A stretch of DNA of 64,000 nt from an uncultured candidate division WPS-2 bacterium. GTDB lineage: Bacteria > Vulcanimicrobiota > Vulcanimicrobiia > Vulcanimicrobiales > Vulcanimicrobiaceae. The notes under the pieces are model-generated. The model did not search any database, was not told where the DNA came from, and saw nothing but the letters and a program-made list of their open reading frames with translations. The position numbers were made by a program, and so were the translations under genes. Below, in pieces: positions 51,387-61,017 of the stretch. Location of the stretch: NCBI GenBank assembly GCA_937927945.1, contig CALEYW010000087.1, positions 1-64,000 on the forward strand. Reading direction: 5' to 3'. The stretch's first letter is position 1. The number at the start of each line of letters is the position of its first letter.

Positions 51387-52801
51387 TCGATCCGCGATCC
51401 CTGCGCGGGCAGTTGGCGCTGGCCTACGCCGCCGCACTGCTGCTCGTGCTGATCCTCTTTGCCGCCGCGACGCTCGCGCTGGTCGACGCCATCCAGCGGA
51501 CGACGCTCGACGAGCGGCTGCAGACCGCCGCGCGCGCGGTCTCGGCGATCGTCGAAGCGCACGACGGCCGCATCGCCATCGAGGCGAAGGACCGCGAACA
51601 GTTCACGAACATCGTCGGCACGCGGCTCGACGCGGCGATTTTCGATAGCCGGCGCGGCGTGGTGGCCAGCACGGTCGTGCGCATCCCCAAAGCCGTGAGC
51701 GCGCTCGCCGCGAACCCGGTCGGCGGAGCGGAGACGGTGCAATCGCGCGACGTCTCGCTGCGCGTCGCGCGTGTGCCCGTACCGGTCGATCGCGCGCCGC
51801 TCGGCGCCGTCCTCGTCTGGCGCGACCTGGACGGCGTGGAAGAGCTCGACCGGCGGCTGGCGCTGGCCTTCGCGTTCGCGATCCCGTTGCTCGCCGCGCT
51901 CGCCGTCCTCGGCGGCGGTGCCGTCGCGGTTCGCGGCTTGCGGCCGCTGGTTGCCCTCGCCGAGATCGCCTCCGAGATCGAAGCGCACGACCTCTCGCGC
52001 CGCATCGCCATCCCGTCGCGCGACGACGAACTCGGCCGGCTGTGCGCGACGTTCGACCGCATGCTGGACAGGCTGCAGGATGCGTTCGATCGCCAGCAGC
52101 GATTCACCGGCGACGCGTCGCACGAGCTGCGCGCGCCGCTCTCGGTCATTCGGGCCGAAGCCGACCTGATGCTGCGCCGCGAACGCACTCCGCAGGAATA
52201 CCAGCGCGCGCTGCGCTCGATCGCGGCCCAAGCGGACGAGCTCGAGTCTCTCACGAGCGATCTGCTGGCCGCCGCGCGCGGTGAGGCCGGCGTCGACGCG
52301 GGGACGGAGCCGGTCGATCTCGCGGAGGTCGCGGCCGCGGCGGCCGATCAGCTCGAACCACTCGGTCGCGCGCGCGGCATCGCCATGCGGCGAGAGCTCG
52401 CGTCCGGCGGTGAGGTGCGCGGCAGCGAGTCCGCGCTGCGCAGGACCGCGATCTGCCTGCTGCACAACGCGCTCGTTCACGCGCGCAACGGCGGCACGGT
52501 CACCCTGCGCGTCGAGCGCACGGACGGCGTCGTACGGCTCGTCGTCGCGGACGACGGCCCGGGCTTTTCGCCGGACGCGCTGCTCCACGCGACGGAACGG
52601 TTCTGGCGCGACGATCTCGCGCGCCTGCGTCCGGACGACGGAGACGAACCACACGGTGGCAGCGGCCTCGGCCTCTCGATCGCCGAGGCGATCGTCGTCT
52701 CGGCGGGCGGGACGCTCGTGCTGGGCAACCGCGCGGAAGGCGGCGCGATCGTCGTCGCGGCCTTTCCGGCATTCACGGAGTTTCCGTTCATGTTCCCGTA
52801 A
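51383..52801 (+). CDS. sensor histidine kinase
   Basis: The 472-residue protein has two membrane segments (about 13-35 and 165-190) flanking a periplasmic sensor loop, a HAMP domain, a dimerisation helix with phospho-acceptor His near residue 247 ('DASHELRAPLSVIRAEADLM') and an HATPase domain ('LLHNALVHARNGG', 'VADDGPGFSPDAL', 'GGSGLGLSIAEAIV'). It pairs with the upstream regulator through ATGA overlap. The stimulus is unknown; the efflux genes downstream suggest metal or toxic compound. Confidence 0.95.
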   Translation: MIDPRSLRGQLALAYAAALLLVLILFAAATLALVDAIQRTTLDERLQTAARAVSAIVEAHDGRIAIEAKDREQFTNIVGTRLDAAIFDSRRGVVASTVVRIPKAVSALAANPVGGAETVQSRDVSLRVARVPVPVDRAPLGAVLVWRDLDGVEELDRRLALAFAFAIPLLAALAVLGGGAVAVRGLRPLVALAEIASEIEAHDLSRRIAIPSRDDELGRLCATFDRMLDRLQDAFDRQQRFTGDASHELRAPLSVIRAEADLMLRRERTPQEYQRALRSIAAQADELESLTSDLLAAARGEAGVDAGTEPVDLAEVAAAAADQLEPLGRARGIAMRRELASGGEVRGSESALRRTAICLLHNALVHARNGGTVTLRVERTDGVVRLVVADDGPGFSPDALLHATERFWRDDLARLRPDDGDEPHGGSGLGLSIAEAIVVSAGGTLVLGNRAEGGAIVVAAFPAFTEFPFMFP

Positions 52802-52827
52802 TCTTGGCCGCGGTATGATAGTGGACG

Positions 52828-55800
52828 GTGCCGAGTTCTCGTTCCGTCGCTTCTATCGCCCTGCGTCATGCCAAGGTCATCGTCTTCGCGGCGATCGTGC
52901 TCGCGGTGCTCGGCCTTCATGCGTATACGGTCGCGCCGCAAAGTATTTTCCCCCGCATGTCGTTCTCACGCATCGACGTGGTGGCGGAGGCGGGCGACCT
53001 CCCGCCCGACCGGGTGCGGGTCGCGGTCACCCGCCCGCTCGAGATGGCGTTCCAAACGCTGCCGTCGGTGCTGCGCGTACGAGCTACCTCAACGCAGGGT
53101 TCGGCCGAGATCGTGATCGACTTCGACCCGCACACCGATCCGCGGGTCGACCTCGAAGCGGTGAACCAGGCGATCGCGACGGTGCGCAGCGCGATTCCGG
53201 CGGCGAAGAACGTCAACGGCGTGGTGGTGAACCCGAACGCCGAACCGGTCGTCTCATACGGTCTGACCTCGAGCGTGCTCTCGCAGACGGCGCTGCAGCA
53301 ATTCGTCGTGACGCGCGTGATCCCGGCGTTTGCCGGGACGCCCGGCTTGGGCCGCATCATCGCGGTCGGCGGCGCGCCGATCGAATATCACGTCGAGCTG
53401 GATCCGAGCGCGCTCGCCGCGACGGGCCTCGGGGCGAGCGACGTGGCGACCGCGATCGGCGACGCCGGCAACGTCGAATCGGTCGGCACCGTCGAACGCT
53501 ACCACCAGCGCTACGTGCTGCTGGTCGACGCGTCGCCGCACGACGCGCGCTCGATCGCCGGGATCGCCGTCCCGCTCAAATCGGGCGGCACGATTCCGGT
53601 CAGCGCGCTCGGCACCGTCCGGCTCACGACGGGGGCGGCGACGGATCAAGCCGCGGTCGACGGGAAGCACGCGGTGAACGTCAACACGTTCGCGCTGCAG
53701 GGCGCCGACGCGGTGACGCTCGCCCGCGAGGTCGAAGCGCGCTTCGCCGCGATCAAGCCGCGCCTGCCCGCCGACGTGCAGGTCGTGAAGTATTGGGATC
53801 AGACGCGCCTGATCGTCGCATCGCAGAGCTCGCTGCGCGACGCGATCCTGCTCGGCGCGCTGCTCGCCGTGCTGGTGATCTACTTCTTTTTGCGCAGCCT
53901 GCGCATGACGCTGGTCGCCGCGGCGGTGATCCCGCTCGCGATGGCGATCGCGATCTTCGCAATGGAACGCTCGGGAGAAACGCTCAATCTAATGAGCGTC
54001 GGTGGGCTGGCCGTCGCGGTCGGGCTCATCATCGACGACGCGATCGTCGTGATCGAAGCGATCGCGCGCAAGATGGGCGAGGCACCGGAACTCTCGCGCG
54101 ACGCGGCGATCGCCCAGGCCAGCGGCGGGATCGCCCGCGCGATGATCGCGTCGACCGCCACCACGGTCGTCGTGTTCCTGCCGCTGGGCTTGCTCAGCGG
54201 CGTGACGGGATTCTTCTTTCGCGCGCTGGCCTTCACGCTGGCCGCGTCGCTCATCATCTCGCTGGGACTCGCGCTCTTCGTCACGCCGATCCTGGCGCGC
54301 TGGTTCCTGGGGAACTCGTCACACGTGGCGACGGCCGACGACCGGCTCGAACAGCGATACGTCGGGATCTTGCGCTGGGCGCTCGGTCACCGGCCGTGGG
54401 TGTACGCGGGATCCGGCGTCGTTCTGGTCGTCACCCTCCTGCTGCTCGGCACCTCCGCGAGCGACTTTCTCCCCAAACTCGATGAGGGACAATTCGAGAT
54501 CAAGTACGCGCTGCCGCCCGGCGCGTCGCTCGCGACGTCGGACGCCGCCGCGCTGCGGATGGAGCAGATCGTGCGCGCGGATCCGGCCGTCGATCACGAC
54601 GGGCGCCTCACCGGCGTCGACACGAACGGGTACTCGCCGACCCAGGCGAACACCGGCACGATCCGCATCGTGCTGCGCGAAAAGCGCGACGCGGGCTACG
54701 ACGTGATCGCTGAACGGCTGCGCGCGAAATTGAACGCCGCGGTGCCCGCCGCGACGCTGGACTTCCATCAATTGCTCGAGGATCAGATCAACGATCTCTC
54801 CGGCGCACCGCAGCCGATCGAGATCGCGATCGCCGGACCCGATCAGGCCACGCTCATCACGCTGGCCGACCGCGCGACGGCCGCGATCTCCAAGGTGCAC
54901 GGCGTCGTCGACGCGTTCAACGGCGTCGTGTACGACGATCCGACGCTGCGGATCGTCCCGCAGACCGCGCGTCTCGTCGCGCTCGGCGTCGGGCGCACAG
55001 ACCTGACCGACGCGCTCGGTGCCGGCGCGCAAGGGAACGTCGCGACGCAGGTCGCCGGGCAGTACGCCGAGATCCCGGTGCGCGTGCGCGTCTCGAACAC
55101 GGCGGACGGCGCGAAGCTCGGCGACCAGGCGCTGGTGACCAAAGCCGGCGCGGCGCCGCTCTCGGTGCTCGCGCACGTGCAGAACGCCGGGCACACGACC
55201 GACGTGAACGAACAGAACGGTCAGCGGCTGCTGCGGGTGACGGCGAACATCGAAGGCGCGAGCCTCTCGGCGGTGATCGCCGGGATTCGCCCCGTCATCT
55301 CCCAGCTCGGATTGCCGCCGGGATACACCGCGACGATCGGCGGCGCGTACGAAACGCAGCAGGCGTCGTTTCGCGAATTCGCCGGCGTCATCGGGCTCGC
55401 GATCGTGCTGGTCTTCGCGGTGATGCTCGCGACGTTCGGTTCGTTCCGCTTGCCGCTGGTGATCTTGGCCGCGATCCCGCTCGCGCTCATCGGCGTCGCG
55501 CTCGCGCTCGGCATCACGCGGACCCCGATCAACGTCTCGTCGTTCATGGGATTGCTGCTGCTCGTCGGCATCGTGGTGAAGAACGGCATCCTGCTGATCG
55601 ACGCGGCGAACCGCCGGCGCGCGGCCGGCGACGACATCACGACGTCGCTGATCGCCGCGGGCTCGACCCGCTTGCGCCCGATTCTGATGACGACGTTGGC
55701 GGCGATCGGCGGCCTCATCCCGCTGGCGCTGGGGATCGGATCCGGCGCCGAGATGGAGAAGCCGCTGGCGATCGCGGTGATCGGCGGCCTCTCGACGGCG

Positions 55801-57165
55801 ACCGTGTTCACGCTGGTGCTGATTCCGGTGCTCTACGCGGCGTTCATCGGCGGCGACGAACGGCGCCGCGTCGCCGCGGTCGCGGCGACGGCGGGCGCGC
55901 TCGCGATCGCGCTCATCGGCGGAACGGTGCAGCCGGCCCGCGCCCGGGCGCCCGTAGCGCCCGCCGGCATGACGGCCGCCGCGTCGACGGTCGCGTTCTC
56001 GGGCCTCTCGCTCGCCGACGCGGAGTCTCATGCCTTGGCGAATTCACCGGAGGTGCGGACCGCGATCGCCGGCCTTTCCGCCGCGCGAGCGGTCTACACG
56101 CAAGCGCGCGGCGCGTACGGCCTCTCCGCGACGGCCGGCTACGTCGAGGCACCGCAAGGTGCGCTCGAAGGGACGATTGCCCAACGGCTCACGACCGTGG
56201 GCGCGCAGGTGACCCTCGGCGACGTGTTCGCGTACGCTCCGCTCGTCGCGCAGTCGGCGGCCGCGCTGCGCGCCGCGCAGACGGACGAAGCCGTCGCCGA
56301 ACGAGCCCAGCGGGTGCGTACCATCGGCTTGTATTACGCCGCACTGAAGGCGCGTGCGATCGCGGGTGCGCGCGGCGACGCGCTCGCGAGCGCCACGGCG
56401 TTCGTCCAAGCGGCGCAGACGCGGTTCGGCGCGGGCGACACCGCGCGCATCGACGTCGTGCGCGCGCAGGTTGCGCTCTCGCGTGCGCAGGCGGACGTCG
56501 CGCGCGCGAAGGCCGACGACGCGAACGCGCTCGACGCATTGGAACGCGACGTCGGCGCGGCGCCGGGTTCGCTCGGCGCGCCGGCGACCGCAGCGCTCCC
56601 CGACGTCCCGATCCTCACCCCCGACAAAGCCGTCGCGCGCGCGCTTGCGATGCGCGGCGACCTGCGCTCCGCCGACGAGAACGTGCGCGCCGCGGAAGCG
56701 GGCGTGAGGGCGGCGCAGCGGGGCACGATTCCGCCGATCACGATCAGCGGCGGCTACACCAAGGGCAGCGACTCCGGCTTCCCGGTCCACGGGCCCACGG
56801 TCAGCGCGCAGATGGCGATCCCGCTCGGCGGTGCGCTCGGCGCGAAGGTGCGGACGCAGCGCGCGCTGCTCGCGGCTGCGACCGCGAAACGCGACGCGGT
56901 GTCGCGTCAGATCGCGACCGAAGTCGGCGCCGCCGCACGCAACGCGGCCGCTGCGGTCGAAGCGCAGCGTGCGAGCGACGCCGCGTACCAAGCGGCGCGC
57001 GCCGAACTCGACGCCTCGTCGCTCGGCTATCGCAACGGGGCCTCGACGAGCCTCGACCTCGCATCGTCACGCACGGCCTACGCGCAAGCGCAGGTCGACG
57101 CGCTCTCCGCCCTCTACGACCGCCTGCAAGCGCAGACGGCGCTCGACCTGGAGGTCTCGCAATGA
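52828..57165 (+). CDS. RND efflux pump fused to a TolC-family outer-membrane factor
   Basis: One uninterrupted frame of 1445 residues joins two proteins. Residues 1-1010 are a full RND permease: an N-terminal helix, two large periplasmic regions ('TQGSAEIVIDFDPHTDPRVD'), the helix-IV-type stretch 'AVGLIIDDAIVVIEAIARKM' with Asp-Asp, and 12 membrane segments. Residues 1055-1445 are TolC/OMF-like: 'SLADAESHALANSPEVRTAI', 'RFGAGDTARIDVVRAQVALS', 'LDASSLGYRNGASTSLDLAS'. Between them (about 1011-1040) lies 'RRRVAAVAATAGALAIALIG' followed by an AxA-like site, resembling an internal signal peptide. The HlyD partner overlaps its stop (ATGA). GTG start at 52828. Confidence 0.92.
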   Translation: MPSSRSVASIALRHAKVIVFAAIVLAVLGLHAYTVAPQSIFPRMSFSRIDVVAEAGDLPPDRVRVAVTRPLEMAFQTLPSVLRVRATSTQGSAEIVIDFDPHTDPRVDLEAVNQAIATVRSAIPAAKNVNGVVVNPNAEPVVSYGLTSSVLSQTALQQFVVTRVIPAFAGTPGLGRIIAVGGAPIEYHVELDPSALAATGLGASDVATAIGDAGNVESVGTVERYHQRYVLLVDASPHDARSIAGIAVPLKSGGTIPVSALGTVRLTTGAATDQAAVDGKHAVNVNTFALQGADAVTLAREVEARFAAIKPRLPADVQVVKYWDQTRLIVASQSSLRDAILLGALLAVLVIYFFLRSLRMTLVAAAVIPLAMAIAIFAMERSGETLNLMSVGGLAVAVGLIIDDAIVVIEAIARKMGEAPELSRDAAIAQASGGIARAMIASTATTVVVFLPLGLLSGVTGFFFRALAFTLAASLIISLGLALFVTPILARWFLGNSSHVATADDRLEQRYVGILRWALGHRPWVYAGSGVVLVVTLLLLGTSASDFLPKLDEGQFEIKYALPPGASLATSDAAALRMEQIVRADPAVDHDGRLTGVDTNGYSPTQANTGTIRIVLREKRDAGYDVIAERLRAKLNAAVPAATLDFHQLLEDQINDLSGAPQPIEIAIAGPDQATLITLADRATAAISKVHGVVDAFNGVVYDDPTLRIVPQTARLVALGVGRTDLTDALGAGAQGNVATQVAGQYAEIPVRVRVSNTADGAKLGDQALVTKAGAAPLSVLAHVQNAGHTTDVNEQNGQRLLRVTANIEGASLSAVIAGIRPVISQLGLPPGYTATIGGAYETQQASFREFAGVIGLAIVLVFAVMLATFGSFRLPLVILAAIPLALIGVALALGITRTPINVSSFMGLLLLVGIVVKNGILLIDAANRRRAAGDDITTSLIAAGSTRLRPILMTTLAAIGGLIPLALGIGSGAEMEKPLAIAVIGGLSTATVFTLVLIPVLYAAFIGGDERRRVAAVAATAGALAIALIGGTVQPARARAPVAPAGMTAAASTVAFSGLSLADAESHALANSPEVRTAIAGLSAARAVYTQARGAYGLSATAGYVEAPQGALEGTIAQRLTTVGAQVTLGDVFAYAPLVAQSAAALRAAQTDEAVAERAQRVRTIGLYYAALKARAIAGARGDALASATAFVQAAQTRFGAGDTARIDVVRAQVALSRAQADVARAKADDANALDALERDVGAAPGSLGAPATAALPDVPILTPDKAVARALAMRGDLRSADENVRAAEAGVRAAQRGTIPPITISGGYTKGSDSGFPVHGPTVSAQMAIPLGGALGAKVRTQRALLAAATAKRDAVSRQIATEVGAAARNAAAAVEAQRASDAAYQAARAELDASSLGYRNGASTSLDLASSRTAYAQAQVDALSALYDRLQAQTALDLEVSQ

Positions 57166-58553
57166 CCCGTCGCAAGGCGACGATCGCCGGAGCGATCGCG
57201 CTGGTAGTGCTCGTCGCGGTGGTGCTGGTCGCCAGCGGCATGCGCAAGAACACGGCCGTCGCCTCGGATCCGCCGTCGTCGGCGCCGTCGCTGCCGCTCG
57301 CCGTCGCTCGGTTCGGCACGCTGGTGACGCACGTTCGCGCGCAGGGCCGCGTCGGCGCGCCGGCCGGCGGCGACGCGAAACTCTCGTTCGCCGGTTCGGG
57401 GATCATTGCGCAGGTCGACGTGCACGTCGGCGAGCACGTCACGGCGGGACAAGCGCTCGCGGAACTCGAGACCGGCGGGCTCGCGCTCGACGCGACACAG
57501 GCGCGCCAAGATGCGGCGGCCGCGGCCGCGTCGTATGGCGGCGGCACCGTTCCGGCGCAAGCGTTGGCCGGCGCCGAGCAGCGTCTCGCCGCCGCGCGCA
57601 GCCGGCTCGCCGCGCTGCAGCACGGCACGGGTTCGGCGCAGAGTGATTTCACCGGAGCGCAGGCCACGCTGCGTCAAATGAACGCAAAGGTCGCCGCGGA
57701 CCAGCGCACGCTGGATCGCGAGCAGACGCTCTTCGCGGGCGGGGTCGCCGCGCAAAAGGACGTCGAGGCGGCACGGCAGCAGCTCGCGCTCGATCGCGCC
57801 GACGCGGACGCCGCGCGCGCGAAATCGAGTTCCGCTTCGAGCGGCGTCGGCGGCGCGATCGCGCAGGCGCGCGCCGACGTGGCCCAGGCCGCGAGCGACG
57901 TGCGCACGGCGCAAGCGCAGACGACTGTCTCCGGCGCCCAGGCGGGTTCCGCGCAAGCGCGCGCGCAAGCCGCGCAGCGCAACCTCGCGAACGCCGTGCT
58001 GCGCGCCGCGGGTGACGGTGTCGTGGTGGCGATTCTCAAGCGCCCGGGTGAAGCGGTCGATCCGACGCAGCCCGCGATCGTCGTCGGGCCGCCGAGCTCG
58101 AACGACGTCACCGTCAGCGTCACCGGCGACGCGGCGCGCACGATCCGTCCAGGTGCTCCGGCGGCAGTCACGATCTCCGGCCGCGGGCTGCGCTCGCAGG
58201 CGACGGTACGATCGGTCGTGCCGAGCGTCGATCCGACGACGCAAACCAGCACGGTCGTACTGAGCGGTGCGCCGAACGGCGCAGCGTCGGGCGACGCCGT
58301 GGACGTCACCATCGACGCCGGCGGTCAGCGCGGCTTGCTGATCCCGACCGACGCGATCGTCGAAGATCCGCAAACGGGGCACGCCGTCGTGTTCGTTCGC
58401 CAACGCGCGGCGAACGGAACCGAATCGTTCGTGTCGCGCGAGATCGTCGTCGGTAACGCCGACGGCGCAACGACGCTCGTCACCAGCGGTCTCCACACCG
58501 GCGAACGCATCGCCGCCCACGGAGCCTTCGACCTCCTCGCTCCCTCCGGCTGA
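57162..58553 (+). CDS. RND membrane fusion protein (HlyD family)
   Basis: The 463-residue protein has an N-terminal membrane anchor ('AIALVVLVAVVLVASGM'), a biotinyl/lipoyl-like domain ('GSGIIAQVDVHVGEHVTAGQ'), a long alpha-helical hairpin (about 105-270, Ala/Gln/Arg-rich) and beta-barrel domains ('VVPSVDPTTQTSTVVLSGAP', 'LIPTDAIVEDPQTGHAVVFV'). It bridges the RND pump to the outer-membrane channel. It overlaps the fusion pump gene by ATGA. The hairpin is longer than the family minimum. Pump, adaptor and channel are thus all in two genes. Confidence 0.93.
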   Translation: MTRRKATIAGAIALVVLVAVVLVASGMRKNTAVASDPPSSAPSLPLAVARFGTLVTHVRAQGRVGAPAGGDAKLSFAGSGIIAQVDVHVGEHVTAGQALAELETGGLALDATQARQDAAAAAASYGGGTVPAQALAGAEQRLAAARSRLAALQHGTGSAQSDFTGAQATLRQMNAKVAADQRTLDREQTLFAGGVAAQKDVEAARQQLALDRADADAARAKSSSASSGVGGAIAQARADVAQAASDVRTAQAQTTVSGAQAGSAQARAQAAQRNLANAVLRAAGDGVVVAILKRPGEAVDPTQPAIVVGPPSSNDVTVSVTGDAARTIRPGAPAAVTISGRGLRSQATVRSVVPSVDPTTQTSTVVLSGAPNGAASGDAVDVTIDAGGQRGLLIPTDAIVEDPQTGHAVVFVRQRAANGTESFVSREIVVGNADGATTLVTSGLHTGERIAAHGAFDLLAPSG

Positions 58554-58611
58554 CCGCGCACCCTTGACGCTGCGCGCGTGCGCAGTGATAGGATGGCGTG
58601 AGGAGGACGCA

Positions 58612-59142
58612 ATGCTCGCCCCGATCCCGGAAACGAAACCGGCGACCGAGCTCATCGACGGCCGCCTGGTGCAAAAGATGAGCCCGAAGCGGCGCCATCA
58701 GGCATTGGAAGCCCGCTGGATGAACGCGCTCAACGCCTGGGCCGACGGCCGCGGCGAGGCCTATCATGAGTGGCGACACGAGTTTCAGGCGAGCGGCTAC
58801 GCGTTCGCGTCGCTCGTGCCCGACGTCGCTTACCTCTCGCGAGAATCACTCGACGCGCTGGGCCCGGCGGCGTCGGAATCGCCGGCCCGCGCGCCGGAAG
58901 TCGCGGTCGAGATTCTCTCGGACGGAGACTCCGAGCGGAACCTCGCGTGGAAGGTACGCGCCTATCTCGCCGCTGGAACGATGGTGGTCTTCGTCGTCGA
59001 TCCGCCGCACCGCACCGTCGTCGCGCACGCATGCGACGGCGTACTCCGCTTCGGCCCCGGAGAAACCGTGTCGCACTCGTCCATGCCGGGCTTCGCCTTT
59101 GAAACCGACACCATGTTCGAGGGCCTGTACCTCGGCGACTAG
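58612..59142 (+). CDS. Uma2-family (DUF820) PD-(D/E)XK endonuclease-like protein
   Basis: The 176-residue protein has the Uma2 layout: 'ELIDGRLVQKMSPKRRHQAL', then the nuclease core 'LVPDVAYLSRES' (Asp), 'EVAVEILSDGD' (Glu) and 'KVRAYLAAGTMVVFVVDP' (Lys). Uma2 proteins are common in cyanobacteria, Chloroflexi and Eremiobacterota-like genomes; many have unknown targets. A perfect AGGAGG sits about 6 nt before the ATG. A TTGACG at 58564 may be the -35 of its promoter, but no convincing -10 at standard spacing follows. Confidence 0.87.
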   Translation: MLAPIPETKPATELIDGRLVQKMSPKRRHQALEARWMNALNAWADGRGEAYHEWRHEFQASGYAFASLVPDVAYLSRESLDALGPAASESPARAPEVAVEILSDGDSERNLAWKVRAYLAAGTMVVFVVDPPHRTVVAHACDGVLRFGPGETVSHSSMPGFAFETDTMFEGLYLGD

Positions 59143-59152
59143 CGCGCGTTCA

Positions 59153-59533
59153 TCACGCCGAAGGCTTGCGCTTGTGCAAGACGATGCTGTTGCCCTCGGT
59201 ATCGCTGATCATTGCCATGAAGCAGACGGGCGTTTCACGCTCCATGTGTATCGGTATGCCGCGGGCCTTCATCGCCGCAACCGCGGCATCGAGATCGTCG
59301 ACCGCAAACAGGATGCCGTTACTGGGCTGGAACGGCATCACGGCGCCGCCGCCGCCCCACAGCCCGAACGTCGTGCCATCGGCGAGCTCGTATTCGGCTC
59401 CCCTATCGTCGGGGTACACCCTCACCGGTTCGAGTCCCAGCACGTCGCGATAGAAGCCGATCGCACGGCGCGCATCCTTGACCATGTACCCGCTCAGGTC
59501 CATGCCGGTGACTGCAAAAGAACGTTGATTCAT
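59153..59533 (-). CDS. VOC-superfamily (glyoxalase/bleomycin-resistance-like) protein
   Basis: The 126-residue protein has two beta-alpha-beta-beta-beta modules: 'DARRAIGFYRDVLGLEPVRV' and 'LFAVDDLDAAVAAMKARGIP', ending 'DTEGNSIVLHKRKP'. The metal-ligand Glu and partner residues fit the VOC fold. The substrate is unknown. The gene is separated from the PLP-decarboxylase operon by 35 bp and may belong to it or stand alone. The Uma2 gene converges on it. Confidence 0.88.
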   Translation of the reverse strand: MNQRSFAVTGMDLSGYMVKDARRAIGFYRDVLGLEPVRVYPDDRGAEYELADGTTFGLWGGGGAVMPFQPSNGILFAVDDLDAAVAAMKARGIPIHMERETPVCFMAMISDTEGNSIVLHKRKPSA

Positions 59534-59568
59534 CGTCGCTCGGCCTCGCTTCACGTAGAGGGGCAATC

Positions 59569-61017
59569 TCAAGCCGGCCGTTCGCCGAGCTCGGCCGCCT
59601 TCCTCGCGGCATCGACTTCGCGTACGAGCACCCGGACGTCGTCTTCGGTGGTCAGATAGTTCGTGATGCACGCTCGCAGAACCGGCGTGCCGTCGGGCAG
59701 ACGCGCGGGAGAGATCCACACTTTGCCCGCCCGCTGCACGTCGGCCGCGATACGCGCGAGATCGAAGCTCCGGTCCTGGTGTGTGAAGCACACGACGGGG
59801 AAGGGCGTCTCGTTGACGATGCGCCAGCCGGCCTCGCGCAACTCGCGCCGCAGCACGTTCCCAAGTGCCGTCTGCCGGCGGAGGACGTGCGCGTACCCAT
59901 CCCATCCCGCGACGGCGAGCGAAAGCAGCACTTTGAGTCCGATGAAGCGGCGTGACCATTGCAGCGAATGGGTGAAGGGATCGGCGCGCTCGTCATCTTC
60001 GTCGTGCGCCGGCATGTAATCGGCCGTCACGGAGAACGCGCTGCCGAGCACGTCGTGGTGCCGCGTCAGGAAGAGTCCGGCGCCCAAAGGGACCGAGAGC
60101 ATCTTGTGCGGGTCGAACGTGATCGAATCCGCATCGCCGATTCCCGCCAGCGCGTCCGCGAGCTCGGGAACGAAGGCAGCGAAACCACCCCACGCGGCAT
60201 CGACGTGCAGCCAGAGGCCTTCGGCTCGCGCCAACGCACCGATCGCACCGAGCCGCTCGATCACGCCGGTCGTCGTGGCACCAGCGGTCGCCGCGACCAG
60301 GAACGGTTCGTATCCGGCAGCACGATCCCGATCGATCATCGCTGCGAGGGCGCGCACGTCCATTCCGTGCGAGGCGTCGCACGGCACGATGCGCAGGCCG
60401 TCCGTGCCGAGCCCGGTGACGCGCGCTGCTTTCACCAGCGAATGATGCGCGGCGGCGCTTGCGTACGCCACCGGTGATCGTGAAAGCGCGCGCATACCGC
60501 CCAGCCCGAATGCGGGGAAGCGGTGCACGAGCGCGCAGATCATCGCGGTAAGGTTCGCTTCCGCCCCGCCCGACGTGAAGCTGCCGTTGCTGAACGCTTC
60601 GCCGAAACGGCTTCCGAGCGACCGCACGAGATGACGCTCGGCCTGCACCCCAAACGGGCTGTGAGACCAGCCTGCCAGTTGCGGATTGAACGCGGCGGCG
60701 AGGGTCTCGCCGATGATTCCCATCGTGGTCGGCGCCGGGTTGAACAGCCCGAAGTAGCGCGGATGGGCCGTGTGCGTCTGCATCTCGCGCATCGCCTCGA
60801 CGACGCGCTCCAGCGCGACGCGCGCATCGAGCGGCACGTCGAAATCGAACTGCGCGACGGCTGCTCCGGCGCGCGACACGTCCGGCACGGGCTCGACCGG
60901 CAGGGCGGCGACCTCCTCGACGTACCGCTCGACGATCGTCGCGGTGTGCTGCCACAGCTCCGAGCGCGTCGAGGCGTCCAGCAACAAGGGATGCACCGGA
61001 ACGCGCTCTTCGATCAT
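59569..61017 (-). CDS. PLP-dependent amino-acid decarboxylase (group II)
   Basis: The 482-residue protein is a group II PLP decarboxylase-like enzyme. Substrate-pocket signature 'HPRYFGLFNPAPTTMGIIGE' and PLP-binding 'SGGAEANLTAM' are present, and the PLP-linked Lys is in 'ITFDPHKMLSVPLGAG'. The preceding 'HVDAAWGGF' has the aspartate that contacts the pyridine nitrogen. The family includes Glu, aromatic and cysteic-acid decarboxylases. Substrate cannot be told. Coupled by ATGA overlap to an ATP-grasp gene, hence a short biosynthetic path. Confidence 0.9.
   Translation of the reverse strand: MIEERVPVHPLLLDASTRSELWQHTATIVERYVEEVAALPVEPVPDVSRAGAAVAQFDFDVPLDARVALERVVEAMREMQTHTAHPRYFGLFNPAPTTMGIIGETLAAAFNPQLAGWSHSPFGVQAERHLVRSLGSRFGEAFSNGSFTSGGAEANLTAMICALVHRFPAFGLGGMRALSRSPVAYASAAAHHSLVKAARVTGLGTDGLRIVPCDASHGMDVRALAAMIDRDRAAGYEPFLVAATAGATTTGVIERLGAIGALARAEGLWLHVDAAWGGFAAFVPELADALAGIGDADSITFDPHKMLSVPLGAGLFLTRHHDVLGSAFSVTADYMPAHDEDDERADPFTHSLQWSRRFIGLKVLLSLAVAGWDGYAHVLRRQTALGNVLRRELREAGWRIVNETPFPVVCFTHQDRSFDLARIAADVQRAGKVWISPARLPDGTPVLRACITNYLTTEDDVRVLVREVDAARKAAELGERPA

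Noticed and set aside
52281..54485. Long forward frame in another phase over the kinase and the RND gene
   Set aside because: It crosses the boundary of two clearly identified genes and is Arg-rich without any domain.
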